DNA from: Flavobacteriaceae bacterium UBA3356
GTDB taxonomy: Bacteria > Bacteroidota > Bacteroidia > Flavobacteriales > Flavobacteriaceae
Assembly: GCA_002360635.1 (NCBI GenBank)
Contig: DEQW01000003.1
Location: forward strand, 580,966 to 644,965
Length of the DNA stretch: 64,000 nt
Direction of reading: 5' to 3'
Position 1 is the stretch's first letter; each line of letters starts with the position of its first letter. Positions 18,330 to 26,506 of the stretch are shown piece after piece. A program made the position numbers and the translations under genes. The notes below the pieces were generated by a model. That model searched no databases and was not told the origin of the DNA. It was given only the letters and a program-made list of their open reading frames with translations.

Positions 18330-19711
18330 GATATAATTGGTATTTTAATGGTAAAGATTGAACCCTTATTAGTTTCACTTTCTACTGAAATTGTACCATC
18401 GTGCCCTTTGATTATCTGGCTGGTATAGTACAGGCCAAGCCCCAGTCCCTTATAGTTATGTGTGTTTTTTTCGCTAATACGATAAAATTTGTGAAAAATA
18501 TATTTTTGATATTTTGTAGAAATACCAATTCCATTATCCTGTATGGTAAATTGGTGCGTGTTGTCGCCTTTATCAATTGTGTAGCCTACTTTTAATTTTG
18601 TACCACCATATTTAATGGCATTGTTTAGGATATTAATAATTGCAGTGCTTAAATAAAATTTATCGGCTATTATGGGTATTCCGGTGCTTTCAATATCCCG
18701 ATCAATTGTAACGGATGGAGAAATTGTCAAGCAATAATCATCAAGTACTTCCTTTAAAAAAGTACAGGCATTAAATGCTTCGGTAGATAGCTGAATTTGT
18801 TGATAGCCTAAACTACTTTGCAATACTTGATCTATTAAATTTTGAAGTCGGGTATTTTGCCGGTCTATAATCTGTATAGCCTCAGTAGTCATTTCTTCAT
18901 TTCCCTTGGCATGTTCACTGGTAAGTGTTTTTGTGGCCAACGACAGCGTAGAAAGGGGAGTTTTAAGTTCGTGGGTAATATTGTTGATGAAATCGGTTTT
19001 TATTTCAGCAACTCGTTTTTGTTTTAATAAATTCTGAATGGAATAATATAAAAGCCCCACCACAAATAGGAATAACAAACTTGAAAGTATTAAAAGACCA
19101 GAAAGTTCTCTAACTATTAAACTGTTCCAGTTTGAAATATTCATGAAAATACTAGATTTGAAGTCTAAATCGAAAACCTCAGAACCTTCATCATAAATAA
19201 CTTCATGATCTTTTTGCCAGGTACTATTATTAATAAGTGTACCTTCCTCTTGTTGAAAATTTTCCCCAAGAAGAATAATGGTATCAGTACTTTTTTCAGG
19301 ATATAATGCTTCTACATTTCCAAGAGAATCGGTAAGTGTGATTGAAGTTACAATTTTTTTGAATTGGACTCTATAATCTTCATCAAACTGATTTAACCCT
19401 TTATTGAAGACGTCGAGAAAACCCGGGTTAATTTCCGTAGATTTCTTCTCTAATAACTGAAGCAATTCTTGTTTTGAAATCTTCTTGTTCTTATAGGCTT
19501 CAAGATGGTTTAAAAAATCGGTTCTATACAACCAAGCAATTGAATCTACCTTTGGAGTGGTGTAAATTTTTGCAATAGCATTACGAGCATCGATGGTTAT
19601 AGTCTTTTGTTTTAGCTCATAACTATTATATATTAAGTAACCCTGAATGCCAATTAAGGCAATCAATGTGAAAATTGAAAATAGAATTAACACCTTGGAC
19701 TTTAGTTGCAT
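18326..19711 (-). CDS. Sensor histidine kinase (RprX-like)
   Basis: 461 residues. Transmembrane helix 1 at about residues 5-28, a periplasmic sensor of roughly 175 residues, helix 2 at about 205-227 (LLILSSLLFLFVVGLLYYSI), HisKA with FINNITHELKTPLSTLSLA holding the phosphorylated His, and HATPase_c with NILNNAIKYGG (N box), DNGIGIS (G1) and GLGLGLYYTSQII (G2). All catalytic boxes are intact. It phosphorylates the regulator encoded immediately downstream (4-base overlap), but that gene has a frameshift. Ligand not known. The downstream T9SS protein gene is on the same strand and could be a target, which is only inference. Confidence 0.9.
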   Translation of the reverse strand: MQLKSKVLILFSIFTLIALIGIQGYLIYNSYELKQKTITIDARNAIAKIYTTPKVDSIAWLYRTDFLNHLEAYKNKKISKQELLQLLEKKSTEINPGFLDVFNKGLNQFDEDYRVQFKKIVTSITLTDSLGNVEALYPEKSTDTIILLGENFQQEEGTLINNSTWQKDHEVIYDEGSEVFDLDFKSSIFMNISNWNSLIVRELSGLLILSSLLFLFVVGLLYYSIQNLLKQKRVAEIKTDFINNITHELKTPLSTLSLATKTLTSEHAKGNEEMTTEAIQIIDRQNTRLQNLIDQVLQSSLGYQQIQLSTEAFNACTFLKEVLDDYCLTISPSVTIDRDIESTGIPIIADKFYLSTAIINILNNAIKYGGTKLKVGYTIDKGDNTHQFTIQDNGIGISTKYQKYIFHKFYRISEKNTHNYKGLGLGLYYTSQIIKGHDGTISVESETNKGSIFTIKIPIIS

Positions 19712-19808
19712 AACGTAAATGTAGAAGATTAGACTACTAAATATAGTGATAAATACATCCGTTAACTTATCGTTAACTTAAGATATTGAGCCTAATTATA
19801 ACTAAACG

Positions 19809-20216
19809 TTACAAAAACTTAGCTTGCAGTTCAGGTGTAGGAATCATACAGCTTTCCTTTTTGCCATACCATTTGTAGCGATTTTTCGCAATAAAGTTGT
19901 AAACTGAATCTCTTATAAATTTAGGTAGAATGATAAAAGAGTAGAGTAGTGGCCAACCGCCGGAAAGATATTTAGCTATATGAAGTGCCGCGGAAGATTT
20001 TTCGTAATATTTTTCACCATCAATTAATATAATGGAATCAGTTTTTGAAGTATCTATATTATACTTAGAAGTAAGCTGCTCGCCAATTTCACTTTGCAAT
20101 GCTGCAAACCGGAATACGTCATTTTTATCTCGTTTTATGGCAAAAATCACAGAGCTGTTGCAAAGATTGCAAACCCCGTCGAAGAGGATTATTTTATGTT
20201 TTATTTCTGAATTCAA
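19809..20216 (-). CDS. DCC-family (DUF393) thiol-disulfide oxidoreductase-like protein
   Basis: 135 residues. The name-giving motif is at the N-terminus: ILFDGVCNLCNSSV, with the CxxC pair, followed by FRFAALQSEIGEQL and a C-terminal YNFIAKNRYKWYGK. The family has a thioredoxin-like appearance and a proposed but poorly documented redox role. No signal peptide, so cytosolic. It is 15 bases downstream of mutS2 on the same strand and probably co-transcribed with it. Confidence 0.85.
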   Translation of the reverse strand: MNSEIKHKIILFDGVCNLCNSSVIFAIKRDKNDVFRFAALQSEIGEQLTSKYNIDTSKTDSIILIDGEKYYEKSSAALHIAKYLSGGWPLLYSFIILPKFIRDSVYNFIAKNRYKWYGKKESCMIPTPELQAKFL

Positions 20217-20231
20217 TTAAATTCTTAGTTA

Positions 20232-22424
20232 TTATGAAACTTTCTCCAGTTCTTCTAAGCTCACATCTGCAGTGAACATTCCATAATTTACAATTGCTTT
20301 TTTCTTCTCAATTGTGTCAATGGTTCCAATAGCTCGGCCATCAATCATCCGTACACGATCGCCAACTTTTAACGTCACTTTTGGTTTTGGTGGTGGTGCT
20401 TTTTTAGCTTCTTCCTTTTCTTTCTTTTTACGTTTCCGTATAGCAGCCACTTTTTGTTCCAGCTCTTGCTTTACTTCGTGTTTTTTTGCCTTTTCGGCTT
20501 TTTCAGCTTGTTTTTGCGACTTACTTACTTTTTTCGTTTTAGGTTTTGCTTTTTTGCGTTTACTGTTTTCTTTCAACACCAGTTTAAAAAGTTCGTCTAG
20601 TAACGGTTTTTTCTTTTTGTTATTGAAGAATTTTTCAGCTAATGAATCTACTCTTCTTCCTAAGGAAATCATTTTTTGGTTACTATCATATAACTCTTGA
20701 TAGCTTTCCAGCTTTTCTTGAACGCGATTGTTTATTTCTTCAAGTTGTTTGCTTTCCTCTCTTGCTTTTTGCTCTTCAGTCTTTAAATTGGCTGAAGTTT
20801 GTCGCAACTTAGACCGTTCTTGCTGTAGTTTGGCGATTGTCTTATCAAAACGAACTTTTCCCCGTTCAATCTTCTTTTTCGCTTTGTTAATTAAGCTGTA
20901 GGGGATACCGTTTTTTTGTGCTACCTCAAATGTAAAAGAGCTTCCTGCTTCGCCTAAATGCAATTGGTATAAAGGCTCTAAACTTCGATTATCGAATTGC
21001 ATATTGGCATTTATAGCGTGTGGTAATTCACTAGCTAATACTTTTAAATTGGCGTAGTGTGTTGTGATAATCCCGAAAGCCTCCCTTTCGTAAAAAACTT
21101 CTAAAAAGGTTTCAGCCAATGCGCCACCTAGTTCTGGGTCACTTCCCGTACCAAATTCATCAATTAAAAAGAGGGTATTTTTGTTACATTTCCGAAGAAA
21201 TTGATTCATCTTTTTTAATCGATAACTGTAGGTGCTCAGATGATTATCTATAGATTGATTGTCACCAATATCAGTTAAAACACGATCGAAAAAACTAAAT
21301 TCACTCAACGGATCTACCGGTACCAACAATCCACTTTGTAACATAACTTGCAGTAAACCAACTGTTTTTAATGTGATACTTTTTCCTCCGGCATTAGGAC
21401 CACTTATTACAATAATTCGTTTTTCTGGCTCTAGCGAAATGGTCTGCGGAAAAGTTTTTTCGTTTCGCTTTTTATTGGCCACCCACAATAATGGATGAAA
21501 AGCGTCTTTTAAGAGAAGGAATTTGTTTTCGGTTAAGACCGGTAAAACTCCATTAATGGCTCGCGCATATTTTGCTTTCGCATACAAAACATCAATCTTT
21601 GATAAGTAGTTTTGGTATTGCTTCAGTAACTTTTTATACGGACGAACAAACTCGGTAAGTACTTTTAAAATCCGTTTTATTTCCTCTTGCTCTTCATAAA
21701 TTAAGTTGCTTAGTTCGTTTGTAAATTCAAGCGTTTCCTGAGGTTCAATATAAACTATGCTACCCGTTCTAGAGTTTCCTAACACAGCGCCCCGTATTTT
21801 TTTTCGGTACATGGCTTTAACTGCCAGTACCCGACGGTTTTCAACTACGGTTTCCTTAATATCATCAAGATAATCAGCTTGCGAATAATTATTTAACGCT
21901 TTTGTGAAAGAAGAATTTATTTGCCCCTTTACTTGGTTTAAACGTCTTCGAATGGCCGCTAATTCTTCTGAAGCTTCATTTTTAACATCACCAAACCTGT
22001 CTATTTTTTTCTCTATTTCTTCTGAAATGAGACTGGTGTAGTTTACTTTGTCTGAAAACCGGTTTAGGTAGATATAAAACTCTTCAAACTTTCTAAAGAA
22101 TTTCAATAAATCGAACGTGGTATCAGTAACCGAACGAATTCTTCTGAAACTTGAAATTTCCAATACACTGTTTTCAATATCTAAAAACTGAAGCGCTTTA
22201 TTAATGGGTTCAAAATCGTGGTTGGGGATTGGGCTGTCACTTTCAAAAGAAGCTGTAAACTCTTTTACTCGATACAGCTCTGGTGTAATTTTATTCGTCT
22301 CTTTAAATGGCCTTATCTTTAAAACCCGCTCAGTGCCGGGTTCGGTAATACAATTATCTGCAATTTGTTGCAAAACGGATGGAAACTCCAAATCTTGCAA
22401 TGTTTTTAAATCAATACGGACCAT
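20232..22424 (-). CDS. mutS2: MutS2-family ATPase without Smr nuclease domain
   Basis: 730 residues. MutS core (lever and clamp helices, residues about 60-310), Walker A SGPNAGGKSITLK near 343, Walker B FLIDEFGTGSDPELGGALAE near 420, and the His switch ITTHYANLK near 450. A long charged coiled coil follows (about 510-600), then a Lys/Glu-rich linker (610-680) and a KOW/SH3-like segment VGDRVRMIDGRAIGTIDTI (about 690-725). MutS2 suppresses recombination or resolves stalled, collided ribosomes in other bacteria; nuclease activity there resides in a C-terminal Smr domain of about 75 residues, which is absent here as the protein stops after the KOW segment. There is no sign of a frameshift at the 3' end. 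Divergent from ung. Confidence 0.9.
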   Translation of the reverse strand: MVRIDLKTLQDLEFPSVLQQIADNCITEPGTERVLKIRPFKETNKITPELYRVKEFTASFESDSPIPNHDFEPINKALQFLDIENSVLEISSFRRIRSVTDTTFDLLKFFRKFEEFYIYLNRFSDKVNYTSLISEEIEKKIDRFGDVKNEASEELAAIRRRLNQVKGQINSSFTKALNNYSQADYLDDIKETVVENRRVLAVKAMYRKKIRGAVLGNSRTGSIVYIEPQETLEFTNELSNLIYEEQEEIKRILKVLTEFVRPYKKLLKQYQNYLSKIDVLYAKAKYARAINGVLPVLTENKFLLLKDAFHPLLWVANKKRNEKTFPQTISLEPEKRIIVISGPNAGGKSITLKTVGLLQVMLQSGLLVPVDPLSEFSFFDRVLTDIGDNQSIDNHLSTYSYRLKKMNQFLRKCNKNTLFLIDEFGTGSDPELGGALAETFLEVFYEREAFGIITTHYANLKVLASELPHAINANMQFDNRSLEPLYQLHLGEAGSSFTFEVAQKNGIPYSLINKAKKKIERGKVRFDKTIAKLQQERSKLRQTSANLKTEEQKAREESKQLEEINNRVQEKLESYQELYDSNQKMISLGRRVDSLAEKFFNNKKKKPLLDELFKLVLKENSKRKKAKPKTKKVSKSQKQAEKAEKAKKHEVKQELEQKVAAIRKRKKKEKEEAKKAPPPKPKVTLKVGDRVRMIDGRAIGTIDTIEKKKAIVNYGMFTADVSLEELEKVS

Positions 22425-22475
22425 TCGCCTTTAATACTGTAATTTTATATTTTATAGATTACAAAAATACATATA

Positions 22476-23141
22476 ATGGAAGTAATTATTGAAGAAAGTT
22501 GGAAGGACCAATTAGCTGAAGAATTTGAGAAACCATATTTTAAAAACCTGATTGATTTTGTAAAAGAAGAGTATGCTAAAAACACCTGTTTTCCTCCAGG
22601 AAGACAAATATTTTCAGCATTTGACCATACACCATTTAATGAAGTTAAAGTAGTGATCTTGGGTCAAGATCCTTATCACGGTTTGGGGCAAGCTAATGGT
22701 TTATGTTTTTCGGTTGCAGATGGTATAAAAAAACCACCTTCCTTAATCAATATTTTTGAAGAAATAAAAAGTGATATAGGAATACCCGTTCCGCCAAATG
22801 GAAATTTAGAACGATGGGCGGATCAAGGTGTTTTGTTGCTGAATGCAACATTAACAGTTAGGGCGCATGAAGCCGGCAGCCATCAAAAAAAAGGATGGGA
22901 ACAATTTACCGATGCAATAATCACAAAACTTTCAGAAAATAGGGAAGGACTTGTATTTTTATTGTGGGGTGGTTATGCCAAGAAAAAAGGTGCAAAGATA
23001 GACGCCGATAAACACTTGGTTTTAACTAGCGGGCATCCTTCACCTTTAAGTGCAAATAGAGGATATTGGTTTGGCAATAAACATTTCAGTAAGGCAAATT
23101 CGTATTTAGAAAAACAAGGAAAAGAAAAAATTGAGTGGTAA
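22476..23141 (+). CDS. ung: Uracil-DNA glycosylase, family 1
   Basis: Removes uracil from DNA in base-excision repair. 221 residues, normal length. Signatures: GQDPYHGLGQANGLCFSV (water-activating Asp and stacking Tyr), LLNATLTVRAHEAGSHQ, VFLLWGGYAKKKG (uracil-recognising region) and SGHPSPLSANRGYWFG, which contains the catalytic His and the Leu-intercalation loop. Start ATG gives MEVIIEESWKDQLAEEF as in related proteins. Divergent from mutS2, 51 bases between them. Confidence 0.97.
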   Translation: MEVIIEESWKDQLAEEFEKPYFKNLIDFVKEEYAKNTCFPPGRQIFSAFDHTPFNEVKVVILGQDPYHGLGQANGLCFSVADGIKKPPSLINIFEEIKSDIGIPVPPNGNLERWADQGVLLLNATLTVRAHEAGSHQKKGWEQFTDAIITKLSENREGLVFLLWGGYAKKKGAKIDADKHLVLTSGHPSPLSANRGYWFGNKHFSKANSYLEKQGKEKIEW

Positions 23142-23210
23142 CCTATTATGGAATAGGCTATCCTCAATTTGGAAATTTACTTTAAACTTAAACTTTTAGA
23201 CCGAGCTATC

Positions 23211-23318
23211 TTACTCGTCTTCTGGTGTTTCGGGCTCAGCAGCGTCGTTGCAGCTAAATTGTAACAACAAGAAATTTGTTACTAGTAAAGCCCCTAAAAT
23301 GATTAAAAATGTGGTCAT
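23211..23318 (-). CDS. 35-residue single-pass membrane micro-protein
   Basis: Small frame in the 244-base gap between ung and the periplasmic-binding-like gene. The protein starts MTTFLIILGALLVTNFLLLQ, one transmembrane helix, and continues FSCNDAAEPETPEDE, an acidic tail with a single Cys. The upstream bases AAAGTAAGAACAC are purine-rich as in local translation starts. Hydrophobic helix plus charged tail is the composition of a real small membrane protein, not of random AT-rich DNA. I know no family for it. The Cys right after the helix could be lipidated, although FSC is not a good lipobox. Confidence 0.55.
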   Translation of the reverse strand: MTTFLIILGALLVTNFLLLQFSCNDAAEPETPEDE

Positions 23319-23385
23319 GTGTTCTTACTTTACAATAGTAAGATGGGCTAGGTTTAAAAAGGTTGCGTAAAAAATTACTATTTTT

Positions 23386-24243
23386 TTAAGAAGGCTTCCA
23401 AAGGATTTCTCCTGAAGCTATTTTTTTATCAATTAAATTTAATTCTATTAACTTTTCTTGCACGCTTTCTAGTTCTTCTTCTGTAAGATTTTTTTGACTC
23501 CATTCGGTTAATGACAACCATTGCTGAACATCTTCCAGTTTTTGATCGTACCGATTAGAAATCATTTTATCTATGGATGGAATGTCTTTAAACTCTTTTG
23601 TAGTTTGGTTGATGGTTTCCAATATAGAAGAAATAAGATCACCATCTTTTTCTAAAACTTCATTACGAACTGCGATTACAAAGCAGGGCCAGGGGGTAGG
23701 ACATTCTCCAACCAAACGAAATGGGCCATTATCTACATAAGGTTTTGTAGTAAATTTTTCCCACATAAAATAGTCGCCATTTCCTTCGGGAAGATTTTTT
23801 AAAGCACCTTCTAAGTCTTTAATAACTGTAAAGTCTAGATCGTCTTCATAATTCCAGCCTTGATTTTCGGCATTAACATACGCCATTAAGTGTGAACCGG
23901 AACCATAGCGGCTAATAGCTGCTTCAGTTCCTTTTAATTCTGAAACGTTCTCATAGTCTGAGTTTTCGGCAACGTGAATTCCCCAAACTAAAGGTGATTT
24001 TACAAACACTTGAACAATTTTCGCATCGTTGCCGTTTATAATGTCACGAACAATACCTTCGGTTAGAATAACCGCCATATCAATAGTACCGTCACGTAGG
24101 GCTTTACACATTTCGCCGGTTCCGCCGTAGTAATCTTTCCAACGGAGATTAATATCTTCATCATGGTATTTTTTGTCACGGAGTGTTAAATACCAAGGTA
24201 AGTTAAAGTGTTCCGGTACACCTCCTATGAGAAGCTTTTTCAT
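23386..24243 (-). CDS. Periplasmic-binding-protein-like protein without signal peptide
   Basis: 285 residues with the fold pattern of type 2 substrate-binding proteins of the SsuA/NMT1/ThiY kind: KLLIGGVPEHFNLPWYLT, a dipole-loop region YGGTGEMCKALRDGTIDMAVILTEG, and FVKSPLVWGIHV. The protein starts directly at MKKLLIGG with no signal peptide or lipobox, so it should be cytosolic and is not an ordinary ABC transporter component; no permease or ATPase gene is adjacent. The gene overlaps the nucleoside phosphorylase gene by 4 bases. It may be a ligand-binding sensor or an enzyme of the ThiY/MqnA-type fold family; function is not recognised. Confidence 0.75.
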   Translation of the reverse strand: MKKLLIGGVPEHFNLPWYLTLRDKKYHDEDINLRWKDYYGGTGEMCKALRDGTIDMAVILTEGIVRDIINGNDAKIVQVFVKSPLVWGIHVAENSDYENVSELKGTEAAISRYGSGSHLMAYVNAENQGWNYEDDLDFTVIKDLEGALKNLPEGNGDYFMWEKFTTKPYVDNGPFRLVGECPTPWPCFVIAVRNEVLEKDGDLISSILETINQTTKEFKDIPSIDKMISNRYDQKLEDVQQWLSLTEWSQKNLTEEELESVQEKLIELNLIDKKIASGEILWKPS

Positions 24244-25109
24244 CTCGTAATTATTTCTAAAGTCCTTAAAATTAAATTCTCCACAGTTTTTTGTGGTGTT
24301 TGGCTAAACTCGCCATTAGCCCTATTGGCCAAAATAGCGTTTAATGATATGGCTTTATGGTTCAATAATCTTGCCATACCGTAGATTCCAGATGTTTCCA
24401 TCTCAAGATTAGTAATTCTTTTTTTATTAATTGAGAAAGAAGCAATTTTGTTATTCAAGTTTTCATCCTGCGTAGAAAGTCGTAATACCCTTCCTTGCGG
24501 ACCATAAAAACCAACATTTGTAGCTGTTATTCCTTTAATAAAATTTTCTTCGGAAAAAAGATTTAAAAGTGACTCGTCTGCATTCACTACATAGGGTGCT
24601 GATTTTTTGGTAGACCAATTGGTGTGTTTTGTAAATGCTTCGGAAAAAGATTCATCTAAAAAAGAAGTATTTCCATAAAAATGAAGCAGATTATCAAAGC
24701 CAATAGCTGTTTCAGAAATTAAAAAACTATCTAAAGGAATGTCTGCTTGAATAGCTCCAGAAGTACCTACACGAATAATTGTAAGTTGCGTGTGGTTTTC
24801 TTTTATGGTTCTTGTTTCAAAATCGATGTTGACCAAAGCGTCCAGTTCATTAAAAACAATATCGATATTATCGGTTCCAATCCCTGTTGAAATTACCGAA
24901 ATCCGTTTACCTTTATATGTGCCTGTATGGGTTTTAAATTCTCTTTTGTGAACTTTAACTTCTATGGAATCGAAATGTTTAGAAATGCTTTCTACCCGAT
25001 CTGGGTCACCAACAGTTATGATGGTTTGGGCGAGGTCTTCGGGTTTTAAGTTAAGATGATAAATACTGCCATTGGGATTTAAAATCAACTCAGATTCTGC
25101 TATTTTCAT
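24240..25109 (-). CDS. Nucleoside phosphorylase (uridine phosphorylase-like)
   Basis: 289 residues of the PNP/UDP family: TVGDPDRVESISKHFD (phosphate-binding GDPxR), STGIGTDNIDIVFNEL, IRVGTSGAIQADIPLDS, and the ribose-binding NLEMETSGIYGMARLL. These enzymes split nucleosides by phosphate into base and ribose 1-phosphate; the GIGTDN motif and ETSG segment put it nearer uridine phosphorylases, but specificity cannot be fixed by eye. Overlaps the neighbouring genes by 4 bases on both sides, so it is translationally coupled in the operon 26383-23386. Confidence 0.88.
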   Translation of the reverse strand: MKIAESELILNPNGSIYHLNLKPEDLAQTIITVGDPDRVESISKHFDSIEVKVHKREFKTHTGTYKGKRISVISTGIGTDNIDIVFNELDALVNIDFETRTIKENHTQLTIIRVGTSGAIQADIPLDSFLISETAIGFDNLLHFYGNTSFLDESFSEAFTKHTNWSTKKSAPYVVNADESLLNLFSEENFIKGITATNVGFYGPQGRVLRLSTQDENLNNKIASFSINKKRITNLEMETSGIYGMARLLNHKAISLNAILANRANGEFSQTPQKTVENLILRTLEIITR

Positions 25110-25429
25110 CCCCCCACACGTTTAACGTTGAATCCCTTATCTTCAAGAAATTCCATAATTTCTTTTCGGTAATCCCCTTGAATGATAATCTGTTCGTTTT
25201 TGAAACTACCACCCACACCCAACATTTTTTTCAGTTCTTTGGCAAGTTGCTTAAAGTCACTTTGGGCACCATTGTAGTTATCAATAATAGTGATGGGTTT
25301 ACCACGACGTTTTTCATATTTACAATGTAAAGGATCGTCCTGAAGCCAAACATTAGATTTTTCTTCCTTTGGTTCTTCAGGTACTTCGTGATCTGGGAAT
25401 AAATTTTTTAACTGATCTTGTAAATCCAT
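25106..25429 (-). CDS. SUI1/eIF1-family translation factor (YciH-like)
   Basis: 107 residues. The C-terminal 80 residues are the SUI1 fold: RRGKPITIIDNYNG, LKKMLGVGGSFKNEQIIIQG and GFNVKRVGG. E. coli YciH can act on initiation fidelity on the small ribosomal subunit; bacterial members are otherwise little studied. Four-base overlap with the nucleoside phosphorylase gene, and 3 bases from the oxygenase upstream. Confidence 0.9.
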   Translation of the reverse strand: MDLQDQLKNLFPDHEVPEEPKEEKSNVWLQDDPLHCKYEKRRGKPITIIDNYNGAQSDFKQLAKELKKMLGVGGSFKNEQIIIQGDYRKEIMEFLEDKGFNVKRVGG

Positions 25430-25432
25430 GAA

Positions 25433-26383
25433 CTACTCTTTAATCAATCCTATTTCAACTAAACGCTGGTGTAAAAACTCTCCCGCTGTAATATCGGGAA
25501 ACGCTTTAGGGTGCTCATCATCGACACATTCTTCTAAACAGTTTAATTTCATATCACTACGCGGGTGCATAAAAAATGGAATACTATAACGAGGCGTGTC
25601 CCACTGTTCTTTTGGTGGATTCACAACCCGGTGAATTGTAGAGCGTAATTTATTATTGGTGAGTCGCTCTAACATATCCCCGACATTAATAACCAATTCA
25701 TCTTCTTGAGGGATAGCATCGATCCATTCGCCATCTTTACGCAATACTTGCAGTCCACCGGAAGAAGCTCCCATTAATAAGGTGATTAAATTAATATCGC
25801 CGTGAGCTCCTGCACGTACAGCACCTTTTGGTTCTTCGGTAATAGGTGGGTAGTGAATTGGACGTAAAATACTGTTTCCGTTGGTCGCCCATTTATCAAA
25901 ATAAGTTTCTTCAATACCAATGTATAATGCTAGGGCACGAAGCACGTATATTCCAGTTTTTTCAAGCATTCGGTAAGCTTCCATTCCGGTAGGGTTAAAG
26001 TCTGGAAGTTCTTTTACTTCAACATTATCAGGATATTCCTCTGGTAAATTTGCTTCTGCATCAGGTTCTTGGCCAAAATGCCAAAATTCTTTTAAATCAC
26101 CTTCTTTTTTACCTTTTGCGTGTTCTTTTCCGAAGGAAACATAACCACGCTGGCCACCTAGCCCTTCTATTTCATATTTTTCTTTATCTTCAACAGGTAA
26201 AGCGAAAAAGGCTTTAATTTCTTTATAAAGGTTTTTAACCAAATCATCGCTTAAAAAGTGGTTTTTCAAGGATACAAAGCCTATTTCTTCGTAAGCGGTA
26301 CCAATCTCATCTACAAACTTTTGCTTTTTTTTGGGGTCATCAGACAAGAAGTCTGCAAGATCCACGCTAGGTATATTATTCAT
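25433..26383 (-). CDS. Isopenicillin-N-synthase-like Fe(II)/2-oxoglutarate oxygenase
   Basis: 316 residues. N-terminal DIOX_N region (IPSVDLADFLSDDP, EIGFVSLKNHFL) and a C-terminal jelly roll with the iron triad: H and D of GAHGDINLITLLMG, and H of STIHRVVNPP. The 2-oxoglutarate-binding RxS appears as PRYSIPFFMHP. Family members hydroxylate or desaturate small molecules; common in Bacteroidota as single genes with unknown substrate. It is the first gene of a four-gene operon with SUI1, nucleoside phosphorylase and the binding-like protein. Confidence 0.88.
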   Translation of the reverse strand: MNNIPSVDLADFLSDDPKKKQKFVDEIGTAYEEIGFVSLKNHFLSDDLVKNLYKEIKAFFALPVEDKEKYEIEGLGGQRGYVSFGKEHAKGKKEGDLKEFWHFGQEPDAEANLPEEYPDNVEVKELPDFNPTGMEAYRMLEKTGIYVLRALALYIGIEETYFDKWATNGNSILRPIHYPPITEEPKGAVRAGAHGDINLITLLMGASSGGLQVLRKDGEWIDAIPQEDELVINVGDMLERLTNNKLRSTIHRVVNPPKEQWDTPRYSIPFFMHPRSDMKLNCLEECVDDEHPKAFPDITAGEFLHQRLVEIGLIKE

Positions 26384-26458
26384 AAGGTTTTATTTTCAAA
26401 TTACAAATATACCAAATATAGAGGTCATTTCCGAAGTTAAAAAAGTGAATTAAACGCT

Positions 26459-26487
26459 TTGCCAAACAGCTATTTTTTCTACATTTG
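26459..26487 (+). promoter_or_regulatory. Promoter of the E1 dehydrogenase gene
   Basis: TTG at 26459-26461, 18-base spacer, TACATTTG at 26480-26487: both elements of the Bacteroidota housekeeping sigma promoter (TTG, TAnnTTTG) with allowed spacing. The gene starts at 26507, leaving a leader of about 13 bases. Confidence 0.7.
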
Positions 26488-26506
26488 AAAGTACTAAAAA
26501 CAAATT

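Noticed and set aside
20314..20700. Long open frames antisense to mutS2 and to other genes
   Set aside because: Low-complexity mirror frames of Lys/Glu-rich coding DNA, with no start context and full overlap with strong genes.
23141..23200. Hairpin CCTATT-ATGG-AATAGG after ung as a terminator
   Set aside because: The stem is only 6 bp with mismatched flanks and there is no proper T-run.
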